A DNA stretch of 64,000 nt from Enteractinococcus helveticum (GTDB lineage Bacteria; Actinomycetota; Actinomycetes; Actinomycetales; Micrococcaceae): the NCBI RefSeq assembly GCF_001657475.1, contig NZ_LXEY01000020.1, positions 62,001 through 126,000 of the forward strand. Direction: 5' to 3'. The translations under genes and the position numbers were made by a program. Shown one piece after another: positions 56,713-64,000 of this stretch. Numbering within the stretch: position 1 is the stretch's first letter; each line of letters begins with the position of its first letter. A model generated the notes under the pieces. The model was not told the origin of the DNA and searched no databases. It worked only from the letters and a program-made list of their open reading frames with translations.

Positions 56713-57600
56713 ATGCCCAACCCCGTATTTCGATCGAAAGCTTTTCAAGCTCCTGTGCAACGTGCAAAACAGGAGCAACATGCTGGTTACCAGCAGGGTC
56801 AGACGCAGCAGCCATATGGCTACGCAGGTCAGGCAGGTGTAGGTGCGAACCCATACGCTGCTCCACAAGCAAATATGAGCCCGGATCAGCTGGCCAATAT
56901 GTACCAGCAGCCATCAGCTACCGCTGCTGATACCGGCCGGATGACCTACGCTTCGGTTATCAACCGCTCCAGCCTAGTGTTCGGCCTGATTGCCATTGGT
57001 GCAATTGTCGGTTGGACCGTTGCTAGCCCAATGCAAAACCCGATCCTGTACTTCGGTGCAGTCGTGGTTGGCCTGGTGACCGGTCTGATCAATGCGTTCA
57101 AACGCGAACCGTCACCGGTCCTGATCTCCGTTTACGCGGCAGCCGAGGGTGTCTTCCTGGGTGGTTTGTCGGCAATGTTCGACATGCGCTGGCCAGGTGT
57201 GGCCTTCCAAGCCGTGCTAGCAACTCTGTCGGTCTTCGTCGTCGTACTCGCTCTTTACCGTTCCGGTAAGGTTCGCGCTACTCCAAAGATGACCCGCATT
57301 GTACTGATCGCCATGGTCGGTTACCTGGTCTTTAGCCTGGTCAACTTCGTGCTGATGATCACCGGCGCTGTTGATGGTGCCTTTGGTCTGCGCTCCGGCT
57401 GGCTGGGTATTGCCATTGGTGTATTGGCTGTACTGCTGGCCTCCTACTCGCTGGTCATGGACTTCACTTCGATTGAAGAAGGCGTCCGTGCCGGTGCTCC
57501 AGAGCGATACTCCTGGACCGCAGCATTTGGTCTGGCAGCAACCATGATCTGGCTGTACGTCGAGATCCTGCGTATCCTGGCGATTTTCAACCAAGACTAA
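56713..57600 (+). CDS. Bax inhibitor-1/YccA-family membrane protein
   Basis: 295 residues. A cytoplasmic Gln/Pro/Tyr-rich N-terminus (about 1-75) precedes about seven membrane helices (SSLVFGLIAIGAIVGWTVAS; ILYFGAVVVGLVTGLINAF; VLISVYAAAEGVFLGGLSAMF). The region VMDFTSIEEGVRAGAPERYSW is the Bax1-I hallmark carrying the conserved Asp pair. Members are pH-sensitive calcium-leak-like channels in structural studies. ATG 56713 with AAAGG 6 nt upstream is preferred to ATG 56707. Confidence 0.9.
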   Translation: MPNPVFRSKAFQAPVQRAKQEQHAGYQQGQTQQPYGYAGQAGVGANPYAAPQANMSPDQLANMYQQPSATAADTGRMTYASVINRSSLVFGLIAIGAIVGWTVASPMQNPILYFGAVVVGLVTGLINAFKREPSPVLISVYAAAEGVFLGGLSAMFDMRWPGVAFQAVLATLSVFVVVLALYRSGKVRATPKMTRIVLIAMVGYLVFSLVNFVLMITGAVDGAFGLRSGWLGIAIGVLAVLLASYSLVMDFTSIEEGVRAGAPERYSWTAAFGLAATMIWLYVEILRILAIFNQD

Positions 57601-57622
57601 GCTAAAACCCTTTAGCTTTTAG

Positions 57623-57659
57623 CGACGATGGCCGGACCTTTTGGTCCGGCCACCGTCGT
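57623..57659 (+). terminator. Hairpin after the Bax1-I gene
   Basis: Near-perfect 16-bp stem CGACGATGGCCGGACC/GGTCCGGCCACCGTCG around TTTT; no T-run after it. Confidence 0.75.
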
Positions 57660-57734
57660 ATTCTGAGGGAATATAACGCCAAAACCTCATGTGACCGACT
57701 ACGCTAGACAAGCAGCTGTACATAAGGAGAATGT

Positions 57735-58928
57735 GTGACGACCTCATCAACGTCGTCGGCGGGAGACACCCCGGCCGAGCGATCTGAGCTACAAACCTCC
57801 ATGTCAGCGCGCGTACAAGAAAAACTCGCCGCCGATGTGCCCTATGGGATCGTGGTGGCTGCGGCCTGGTCCTGGCGCGTGTTGCTTATCATCACGATGA
57901 GTGCGGGAGCCATTTGGCTGCTGTCGCACGTGTCGCTGCTTGTCATCCCCCTCCTGATTGCAGCGTTGCTGGCCACACTCTTACAACCAGCCCACCGCCT
58001 TTTACTTAAGCTCAAATTTCCGCCGGTGCTATCCTCATTGACCCTGACATTGGCGCTCGTATTGGTCGTTGTCGCACTGCTGACATTGGCTGGCCAACAG
58101 CTAGCTGCGGGCTTCGTCACGATGCAAGCCTCGGTGTCGGCGGGTATCCGTGACTTCATTGCGCTGATTGAGTCTTGGGGTATCTCTTTTGATGCCCTGA
58201 ACTATCAAGAGTTGCTCAATGATCTGGGCTCCACATTGCAGGCCAACTCGGGTGCGATCTTATCCGGTGCCCTAGGGTTCGGCTCAACAGCAACCAACAT
58301 CGGTGCCGGCATTGTCATGGCGCTATTTGCACTGATTTTCTTCCTGAAAGACGGCCCCAAGATCTGGGGCTTCTTGTTGAACTTCGTGCCGCGCATCCAT
58401 CGCCGGGCAGTCGATGGTGCTGGTTATGCCGGCTGGGGAGCACTTGGTTCCTATGTGCGAGTGCAGATTTTCGTGGCCTTTGTTGATGCCCTAGGCATCG
58501 GGCTAGGCGCCTGGATTCTTGGAGTACCGCTGGCCATGCCACTGGGCGTGCTGGTCTTTCTTGGCTCTTTCATTCCGATTGTTGGGGCGGTGCTAACCGG
58601 TGCCGTTGCCGTGCTGTTGGCACTGGTAGCTAACGACTGGATTAATGCCCTGTTGATGTTGTTGGTGGTGCTCGCCGTCCAGCAGATCGAATCCAATGTC
58701 CTGCAGCCGCTGGTCATGGGCAAGGCAGTGAACCTTCACCCGCTGGCCGTCTTCTTGGCTGTCTCAGCAGGTATTGCCACACTAGGGCTTGTGGGCGCGG
58801 TCTTTGCGGTCCCGATCCTGGCGTTTATCAATGAATTTATAAAATACCTATCAAGAAAACCTTGGCTGGACGATCCTGATCCAGAGCCTCAGCAGACAGC
58901 CAGCCCATCACCTGAACCCGCAAACTAA
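57735..58928 (+). CDS. AI-2E/PerM-family transporter
   Basis: 397 residues with about eight helices. The N-terminal pair (VLLIITMSAGAIWLLSHVSL; VIPLLIAALLATLLQPAHRL) is followed by a long soluble region (FVTMQASVSAGIRDFIALIE) and then C-terminal helices (VGAVFAVPILAFINEFIKYL). GSFIPIVGAVLTGAVAVLLAL is the family-typical motif. Members export autoinducer-2-like or other small molecules, or act as Na+/H+ antiporter-like permeases; the substrate is unknown. Start GTG at 57735 with AAGGAG upstream. The Pro-rich acidic tail is probably disordered. Confidence 0.88.
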   Translation: MTTSSTSSAGDTPAERSELQTSMSARVQEKLAADVPYGIVVAAAWSWRVLLIITMSAGAIWLLSHVSLLVIPLLIAALLATLLQPAHRLLLKLKFPPVLSSLTLTLALVLVVVALLTLAGQQLAAGFVTMQASVSAGIRDFIALIESWGISFDALNYQELLNDLGSTLQANSGAILSGALGFGSTATNIGAGIVMALFALIFFLKDGPKIWGFLLNFVPRIHRRAVDGAGYAGWGALGSYVRVQIFVAFVDALGIGLGAWILGVPLAMPLGVLVFLGSFIPIVGAVLTGAVAVLLALVANDWINALLMLLVVLAVQQIESNVLQPLVMGKAVNLHPLAVFLAVSAGIATLGLVGAVFAVPILAFINEFIKYLSRKPWLDDPDPEPQQTASPSPEPAN

Positions 58929-58988
58929 AACCACCGAACGTCCATCAGGGCGGATCACCAGACGACAACCGTTGTGCAGGAGAAATAG

Positions 58989-60245
58989 TTGCAAACTACT
59001 GAAACCGGTGCCTCAGCCGTTCGATATGAAGATATTGAAGCAGCCCGCGAGACCCTCAAAGACATCATCACAGAAACATCGATGGATCACTCGCGTGCGC
59101 TGGGGCGAATTACTGGTTCTACGGTGCACCTGAAATGCGAAAACTTGCAACGTGCCGGGTCGTTTAAAGTCCGCGGCGCCTATGTGCATATGGCGTCATT
59201 GACCGACGAACAAAAAGCCAAGGGTGTTGTTGCCGCTTCAGCCGGTAACCACGCCCAGGGTGTGGCGCTTGCAGCATCGAAGCTTGGCATTAATGCTCGT
59301 ATCTACATGCCTCTGGGTGCCGCACTGCCAAAGGTCCAGGCCACCCAAGACCACGGCGCAACAGTCGTGCTGGCTGGGAATAACGTGAACGAAGCTCTGG
59401 AGCTGGCTGCACGCTATGCAGAAGAAACCGGAGCGACCTTCGTTCACCCGTACGATAACCCACATGTTGTCGCTGGACAGGGCACGTTGGGGCTGGAAAT
59501 TCTCGAACAGCAGCCCGACGTTGACACAGTGATCATGAGTATCGGTGGCGGTGGTCTCTTGGCAGGCGTGGCCATTGCGATCAAAGAACATGCTCGTCGT
59601 CAAGGTCGTCATATCAATGTGATTGGTGTGCAAGCAGAAAAAGCAGCGGCTTACCCGCCGTCGCTGGTGGCTGGTAAGCCGGTTACGCTGGACAATGTTG
59701 CCACGATCGCCGATGGTATCGCTGTGGGCCGGCCGGGCGATGTGCCGTTTTCTGTCATCAAAGAGCTATGCGATGAAGTTGTCACGGTTACCGACGATGA
59801 GATTGCAGCGGCCATCGTCTTCTTGCTGGAGCGCTCCAAGATGGTGGTCGAACCAGCAGGTGCAGCACCGGTTGCCGCACTGATGACTGGCAAGCTCAAG
59901 GAAGTCGGCATTGAATCCGAATCTATCGTTGCCGTGCTGTCCGGCGGAAATATTGACCCAATGCTGATGCTGAAGGTCATTCAGGTTGGTTTGGCATCGG
60001 CTGGCCGCTTCTTGACCGTCAAGATCCCACTGCGTGACCGTCCCGGTGAGCTGCAGACCATTTCGCGCATCATTGCAGAAAATGATGCCAATGTAACTCG
60101 CGTGGATCACTCACGCGTGGGTGCCGGATTGACGATGGGCGGGGTACACATCACGATCGATATGGAAATCCGCGGACGCGAACACTCCGAGCAGGTGCTC
60201 GAAGCGCTGCGTGAAGCCGGGTATGAGGCGATGGTGCAGCACTAA
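58989..60245 (+). CDS. ilvA: Threonine ammonia-lyase
   Basis: 418 residues. PLP enzyme converting threonine to 2-oxobutyrate and ammonia, the first step toward isoleucine. The PLP Lys is Lys60 in LQRAGSFKVRGA; SAGNHAQGVALAA and SIGGGGLLAGVAIA bind substrate and phosphate. The C-terminal ACT-like domain (about 338-418, FLTVKIPLRDRPGELQTISR) suggests allosteric control. Only one ACT copy, as in the shorter catabolic/biosynthetic TdcB-IlvA forms of Gram-positives. TTG start with AGGAG upstream. The stop overlaps the convergent gene by 4 nt. Confidence 0.93.
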   Translation: MQTTETGASAVRYEDIEAARETLKDIITETSMDHSRALGRITGSTVHLKCENLQRAGSFKVRGAYVHMASLTDEQKAKGVVAASAGNHAQGVALAASKLGINARIYMPLGAALPKVQATQDHGATVVLAGNNVNEALELAARYAEETGATFVHPYDNPHVVAGQGTLGLEILEQQPDVDTVIMSIGGGGLLAGVAIAIKEHARRQGRHINVIGVQAEKAAAYPPSLVAGKPVTLDNVATIADGIAVGRPGDVPFSVIKELCDEVVTVTDDEIAAAIVFLLERSKMVVEPAGAAPVAALMTGKLKEVGIESESIVAVLSGGNIDPMLMLKVIQVGLASAGRFLTVKIPLRDRPGELQTISRIIAENDANVTRVDHSRVGAGLTMGGVHITIDMEIRGREHSEQVLEALREAGYEAMVQH

Positions 60246-60907
60246 GCTGCAGATCGCTGCGACAGGGCAGCCATCTTTGATTTTTCCATCAGCCCGGTCA
60301 TGGTCGAGGTCGACTTGACCAACTGTTCAACGACGGGATGTCCCGAAGGATATTCATGGACGTGCTGAGTGAACTCGGTCATCGACCAGCCCGGACGTTG
60401 GGAACCCAGGAGAAGCCTCGAAGCGTTGATCGCCTCAATCACTTCTAACAGGATACGATCTTGGTGGCCGACCGTGCGTTGACCACGCAATGCCAGCCCA
60501 AGATCATCCTGGACGCGTTCTAATGCGTCGGTGGCAACCAATCGGTAGTCACCAGGGGCCCCAGTCAAGATGCCTTGTCGGGCAAATTCTTTTTCCATGC
60601 CTTTTACAGGGTCGAGCTTCTTATTGCCCAGGGCGCTGGAAACACGCTTGTTGTGAAATTTTGCCAGGTTGGAGAAAACATTGTTGAGTCCAACGGCATC
60701 CGGGGTATGTGAGTCATCGACCCGAATGAGCGGGTTGGCCAGATCCCAAGCCTTTGTAGCATCGGAGGCCACAAACTGCACTGTATCGGTGCGTTCAAAC
60801 TCCAGGAGCACCAAGGCCGTTCGCGCAGTCACAAACAACGATTCAACCTCGGTAATCTGTGACCGATGGGGAGCGGTGAGCAGCAGGAATTTTTCGATAT
60901 TCAACAC
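60242..60907 (-). CDS. Uncharacterised protein (possibly GPP34-like)
   Basis: 221 residues, mostly helical, no signal peptide or membrane segment. The pattern MLNIEKFLLLTAPHRSQ followed by helical repeats weakly resembles GOLPH3/GPP34-like actinobacterial proteins, but no decisive motif is seen. HNKRVSSALGNKKLDPVKG and LGLALRGQRTVGHQD are the most distinctive stretches. Transcribed toward and overlapping ilvA by 4 nt at its stop. Function unknown; family call low confidence. Confidence 0.6.
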   Translation of the reverse strand: MLNIEKFLLLTAPHRSQITEVESLFVTARTALVLLEFERTDTVQFVASDATKAWDLANPLIRVDDSHTPDAVGLNNVFSNLAKFHNKRVSSALGNKKLDPVKGMEKEFARQGILTGAPGDYRLVATDALERVQDDLGLALRGQRTVGHQDRILLEVIEAINASRLLLGSQRPGWSMTEFTQHVHEYPSGHPVVEQLVKSTSTMTGLMEKSKMAALSQRSAA

Positions 60908-60943
60908 AATCCCAGGCTAACACCAAAACGGGTTTTTAATGCA

Positions 60944-60983
60944 CCACAGGTGGTCTCCAAAATATCGGAAACCACCTGTAGTG
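60944..60983 (-). terminator. Terminator hairpin after greA
   Basis: Stem ACAGGTGGT/ACCACCTGT (60947-60955, 60972-60980) with TCC/GGA inside. On the minus strand it is followed by GTGGTGCATTAAAAA, so the T-run is absent and strength is modest. Confidence 0.6.
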
Positions 60984-61027
60984 ACGTGTATTGAGTTCTG
61001 AACTCGAACGGTTCAGCACTTTGGGCC

Positions 61028-61513
61028 TTAGCCGTTATACGGTACGACAGAGATCAATTCGACCTCGATATCTTTGCCGTTGGGAGCTTTATAGGAGACA
61101 GTGTCTCCCGCTTTGTGCCCTTCGATTGCTGAGCCCAGCGGAGAAGCCACAGAATAGACGTCCACACCAGCGCCTTCGGCGATTTCTCGAGAACCCAGGA
61201 CGAATTTCATCGTGTTGCCAGCGAGTTTGCACTCGACCAGCATGCCCGGTTTGACGATGCCGTCGTCAGCTGCTGATTCGCCGACCTCAGCGTTTTCCAG
61301 CAGGGCTTTGAGCTCTTGGATACGTCCTTCATTCTTGGACTGTTCCTCGCGAGCTGCGTGATAGCCGGCATTTTCCTTGAGGTCGCCTTCGTCGCGGGCA
61401 GCTTCAATGCGATCTACGATCTCTTGGCGGTAGGGGCCCGAGATGTGATCGAGTTCGTTTTTCAACCGGTCGTACGCTTCTTGGGTCAACCAAGGTGTGC
61501 CACTATTGGCCAT
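61028..61513 (-). CDS. greA: Transcription elongation factor GreA
   Basis: 161 residues from ATG 61513, with AAGGAGG 6 nt upstream. N-terminal coiled coil with the conserved tip ARDEGDLKENAGYHAAREEQ, whose acidic residues reach the RNA polymerase active site and stimulate cleavage of backtracked RNA. C-terminal FKBP-like domain (GIVKPGMLVECKLAGN; SPLGSAIEGHKAGDTVSYKA). The frame extends upstream to 61612, through a terminator-like hairpin, so the inner start is used. Next to DUF4307 and mca, a conserved actinobacterial neighbourhood. Confidence 0.96.
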   Translation of the reverse strand: MANSGTPWLTQEAYDRLKNELDHISGPYRQEIVDRIEAARDEGDLKENAGYHAAREEQSKNEGRIQELKALLENAEVGESAADDGIVKPGMLVECKLAGNTMKFVLGSREIAEGAGVDVYSVASPLGSAIEGHKAGDTVSYKAPNGKDIEVELISVVPYNG

Positions 61514-61546
61514 ACCGGCCTCCTTACTTGTCTCATTCATCAAACT

Positions 61547-61582
61547 AAAAGCCCCGCGGCACCATATATGTGCAGACGGGGC
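61547..61582 (-). terminator. Terminator-like hairpin in the greA leader
   Basis: Minus-strand stem GCCCCG-tct-GCAC / GTGC-cg-CGGGGC followed by TTTTAG. It lies between the DUF4307 stop and the greA start, about 35 nt before the greA ATG. It may end DUF4307 transcription or attenuate greA. Confidence 0.7.
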
Positions 61583-61673
61583 GACAGTTCTGGAATATAC
61601 CGGAGTAATCATACCACCGAAACGATTTGGAGAATCAAGTGTTGAAGAGCGCTAACGGTGCTTTTCGTCCTGA

Positions 61674-62162
61674 TTAGTAATCGCGGAAGTTTGAAATGTT
61701 TGGGGCTTCTTCGTCTTCTACGTACCAACAGGTGTCGACCTCACCTGATGCACCAAGATGATCGGTGCGCAGCGAGGTGTCATAGTATTTGGTCAGATCT
61801 TTGCCGGCTGCATCTGGATTCTCATCTGGACCGATGACCACCGTGCGGTAACCAGCAACCGCTGCAGTTTCAGACAGAACTCGCACCGCACAGGCCACGG
61901 TCGCTTCGGGTTCCTTGGTGACTTCAAACTCCACCCATGCCTGGGTTTCATCTGTAATTGAATACCCCACGCTCTTAAAGGCCAACATTCTTGAGCTGGA
62001 AGAAAAAGCGAACCAGAAGGTCACCGCGATAGCTGCAATGAGGGCGATAATGGCAATGACACGGCCTGATTTTTTAGAAAGGCGAAACCCTTTGGTGTCG
62101 CCATACCTGGTCGCTACACTATTGTCGGCAGAAGGTGCCGCCCGATTCGAGTTCGCAGTCAT
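61674..62162 (-). CDS. DUF4307 membrane protein
   Basis: 162 residues from ATG 62162 (MTANSNRAAPSADNSVATRYG). One membrane helix (about 34-55, GRVIAIIALIAAIAVTFWFA), then an extracytoplasmic domain (FKSVGYSITDETQAWVEFEVT; ACAVRVLSETAAVAGYR). RYGDTKGFRLSKKS before the helix is the DUF4307 family start. Function is unknown. It is divergent from mca and adjacent to greA, as in many Actinobacteria. Confidence 0.88.
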   Translation of the reverse strand: MTANSNRAAPSADNSVATRYGDTKGFRLSKKSGRVIAIIALIAAIAVTFWFAFSSSSRMLAFKSVGYSITDETQAWVEFEVTKEPEATVACAVRVLSETAAVAGYRTVVIGPDENPDAAGKDLTKYYDTSLRTDHLGASGEVDTCWYVEDEEAPNISNFRDY

Positions 62163-62251
62163 ATCGAGCTTTAGCCTAATACAGCCGATACCTCGGTTCG
62201 AATTGTGTCCGCCGTCAGCGCCACAAATCACGTATGCAAGGAGTCCACGTC

Positions 62252-63214
62252 ATGTCATCCGATCCGCAGCTGCCAGACATCTTAGATCCGGGTCTGCCCG
62301 ATTCAACTGGATTGCGGCTGCTTGCCGTGCATGCTCATCCTGATGACGAGGCTTCCAAAGGTGCAGCCATGATGGCCGCCTATGTCCATGCCGGCGCGCG
62401 CGTCATGGTGGCTACAGCGACCGATGGTGCGATGGGGGACCTGAATAACCCACATTACGGAGAGTCGATTCGCGTGGAGCGCGATATCGCGGCGGTCCGG
62501 TATCAAGAGATGGCTGATGCAGCAAAGATCCTTGACATTGAGCACCGCTGGTTAGGCTTCCGGGACTCGGGCTTCCCAGAAGGTGATGACCCGATGGCTC
62601 ACTTGGAACCCGGTTGTTTCGCTGACATTGCTCTAGCAGATGCCACCGCGCCACTGATCCGTCTAATTCGTGAGTTCAAACCTCACGTGTTGGTGACTTA
62701 CGACGAAATCGGGGGCTACCCGCACCCGGATCATTTACGCACACACGCTATCTCGATGGAAGCGTATGAAAAATCCGGTGATCCCGAGGCCTATCCGGGA
62801 ACAGGGGAGCCCTGGGAGATTTCTAAGCTCTATTACGATAAAGCGTTCAACCCGGATAAGTTCCGCGCTGTCCATCGTGCTTTGATCGATAGCGGACAAG
62901 AATCACCCTATGCCGATCGCATTGAATGGTACGACCGGGTCGAGGCCGGAGAAGATGATCCAGACGCCTGGCGTATCACCAACCATAAGGTCACCACGCA
63001 ACTCAATGCTGCGAAATTCCTGGAATACCGAGACGCGGCGCTGCGAGCTCACCGCTCACAAGTCGACACCCACGGCGCATTCTTCTTTACGCCAAATGAA
63101 ATCTTGCGCGAGCAGTGGCCTTGGGAAGATTACGTATTGATCGATTCTAAAGTTTCCACCAGCTTGCCCGAAGACGATTTATTCGCCGGGCTCCGAGACA
63201 CCCCGCTAGACTGA
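62252..63214 (+). CDS. mca: Mycothiol S-conjugate amidase
   Basis: 320 residues from ATG 62252 with AAGGAG 8 nt upstream. Zinc hydrolase that cleaves mycothiol conjugates of toxins, yielding a mercapturic acid for export. N-terminal AVHAHPDDEASKGAA carries the metal His and Asp. ATDGAMGDLNN and YDEIGGYPHPDHLRTH carry the other metal and substrate residues. It is distinguished from the paralogue MshB by length and by this neighbourhood. Indicates a mycothiol-producing actinobacterium. Confidence 0.93.
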   Translation: MSSDPQLPDILDPGLPDSTGLRLLAVHAHPDDEASKGAAMMAAYVHAGARVMVATATDGAMGDLNNPHYGESIRVERDIAAVRYQEMADAAKILDIEHRWLGFRDSGFPEGDDPMAHLEPGCFADIALADATAPLIRLIREFKPHVLVTYDEIGGYPHPDHLRTHAISMEAYEKSGDPEAYPGTGEPWEISKLYYDKAFNPDKFRAVHRALIDSGQESPYADRIEWYDRVEAGEDDPDAWRITNHKVTTQLNAAKFLEYRDAALRAHRSQVDTHGAFFFTPNEILREQWPWEDYVLIDSKVSTSLPEDDLFAGLRDTPLD

Positions 63215-63221
63215 GAACACC

Positions 63222-63593
63222 ATGCTCTATTCGATTTATACCAACGTCGTCATCGCCGGCCTTGAAGACCCAACGCTGCGTGAAGGCCTGCGTGAAGAAG
63301 ACGTCACTCCAGGCATTCTCGGTTTCCTGGCCACTTTCGCATTCGTACTGGCGGCCATCGTTGTGTTCCGCATTATGATCCGTCAGATCCGCCGCGTGAA
63401 ACTGCGCTCTACAACGGCCGAAGACATGCTCGTGGAGCGGAACCAGCCACACCTATCCCCAGAAGATCGCGAACGCTCCGAGATTGACGAAGTCGGACAC
63501 AGCCAGACCGACATTCTGCGCAAGAAGTATCCTGGCTACTTGGATATGCCAACTCTGGAAGCCCAAGAGCCTGACTCTGGGCGTCAAGACTAG
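63222..63593 (+). CDS. Small membrane protein after mca
   Basis: 123 residues with one helix (about 29-52, GILGFLATFAFVLAAIVVF) and a basic then acidic cytoplasmic tail (VKLRSTTAEDMLVERNQPHL). N-terminal about 28 residues are extracytoplasmic or cytoplasmic. No domain family recognised, but a small membrane gene in this position is common between mca and the prenyl-transferase gene in Actinobacteria. It starts 7 bp after the mca stop. Confidence 0.8.
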   Translation: MLYSIYTNVVIAGLEDPTLREGLREEDVTPGILGFLATFAFVLAAIVVFRIMIRQIRRVKLRSTTAEDMLVERNQPHLSPEDRERSEIDEVGHSQTDILRKKYPGYLDMPTLEAQEPDSGRQD

Positions 63594-63606
63594 GTTGTCA
63601 TAGCGC

Positions 63607-64000
63607 ATGGGATTATCTCCACATCGGACGCTGCGAGTCCCTGATGTCGTCTACCGTTTTTACGAACGACGTCTGGCTCGCAGTTTGCATTCCGACCAGC
63701 TGCCAAACCACATTGGCGTCGTGCTGGACGGAAATCGTCGATGGGCAAAACAAACGGGTGCCTCCACTGCCCACGGGCATCAAGTTGGTGCCGAAAAAAT
63801 TCACGAATTCTTGCACTGGGTAGCAGAATTCAACATTCCGGTGGTCACGCTGTATATGCTGTCTACCGAAAACCTCAACCGCGAAAAGGCTGAGCTGGAA
63901 CCGCTGATCCGTATTATCGCTAATGCGCTGCGCCAATTGGGCGCCGGATTAGCCGATGGCACCCAATTAAAAGTTCATCCGGTGGGAGACTTGAGTATTC
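63607..64000 (+). CDS. uppS: Isoprenyl (undecaprenyl/decaprenyl) diphosphate synthase, 3' truncated by window
   Basis: First 131 codons of a cis-prenyltransferase that builds the lipid carrier for cell-wall synthesis. IGVVLDGNRRWAKQTG is the catalytic motif with the metal-binding Asp. HGHQVGAEKIHEFLHWV and LYMLSTENLNREKAEL follow. The ATG at 63607 begins MGLSPHRTLRVPDVVYRFYE. The frame stays open to the window edge. It follows mca and a small membrane gene. Confidence 0.93.
   Translation, partial: MGLSPHRTLRVPDVVYRFYERRLARSLHSDQLPNHIGVVLDGNRRWAKQTGASTAHGHQVGAEKIHEFLHWVAEFNIPVVTLYMLSTENLNREKAELEPLIRIIANALRQLGAGLADGTQLKVHPVGDLSI

Overview
The window is a chromosomal stretch of a moderate-GC (roughly mid-50s %) actinobacterium. 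Lineage markers are mycothiol S-conjugate amidase (mca) beside greA and a DUF4307 gene, the eno-ftsB-DUF501-ppx block, monomeric NADP-isocitrate dehydrogenase, and surface proteins ending in LAxTG, the motif preferred by class E sortases. GTG/TTG starts are frequent. The best guess is Micrococcales, close to Micrococcaceae. The very acidic surface proteins would suit a halotolerant or host-associated member, but that is inference. Gene density is high and most of the window is core metabolism.

Layout. 1-9.9 kb: 3' end of icd, a glutaminase-STAS-CNB fusion, a 2-hydroxyacid dehydrogenase, a gamma-carbonic-anhydrase-like protein, purU, a fur-katA operon with a candidate Fur-type operator, and a flavin monooxygenase-like gene. 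10-15 kb: one-carbon genes glyA and folD, then a small membrane protein, an exonuclease III-type gene and trpS. 15-24 kb: a DUF4389 membrane protein, a long gene-poor gap, two FtsX/MacB-type ABC transporters in opposite orientation, two small related membrane proteins, a GNAT and an atypical SDR. 24.4-30 kb: an ABC-F ATPase with a structured leader holding a 13-residue ORF, then sdhCDAB. 30-37.3 kb: a GDP-mannose pyrophosphorylase-type gene, an M20 amidohydrolase, and a nucleoside-salvage run (cdd, deoA, dedA-like, add) followed by mazG-like and yiaAB-like genes. 37.3-39 kb: a frameshifted serpin remnant, a tandem 22-bp repeat and an acidic LADTG wall protein. 39.4-46.2 kb: eno, ftsB-like, a DUF501-Ppx fusion, a membrane-anchored subtilase, ndh and a tRNA with UAA anticodon. 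46.3-54 kb: accessory-looking genes including a 1,274-residue LASTG surface protein with an Asp-at-every-second-residue tract and a DUF5819-HTTM pair. 54-64 kb: acyl-CoA thioesterase, 3-hydroxyacyl-CoA dehydrogenase, a GroES-like protein, Bax1-I-family and AI-2E-family membrane proteins, ilvA, greA, DUF4307, mca and the start of an isoprenyl diphosphate synthase.

Functional themes: central carbon and respiration (icd, sdhCDAB, eno, ndh), one-carbon and nucleoside metabolism (purU, glyA, folD, cdd, deoA, add), oxidative stress (fur-katA, mca) and a cell-surface layer. No prophage, insertion sequence, CRISPR array or classical defence island was recognised. The most unusual items are the ABC-F leader, the two LAxTG proteins, the DUF501-Ppx fusion, the glutaminase fusion with an apparently altered nucleotide pocket, the serpin remnant, and a tRNA-Leu(UAA)-like gene with a short variable loop.
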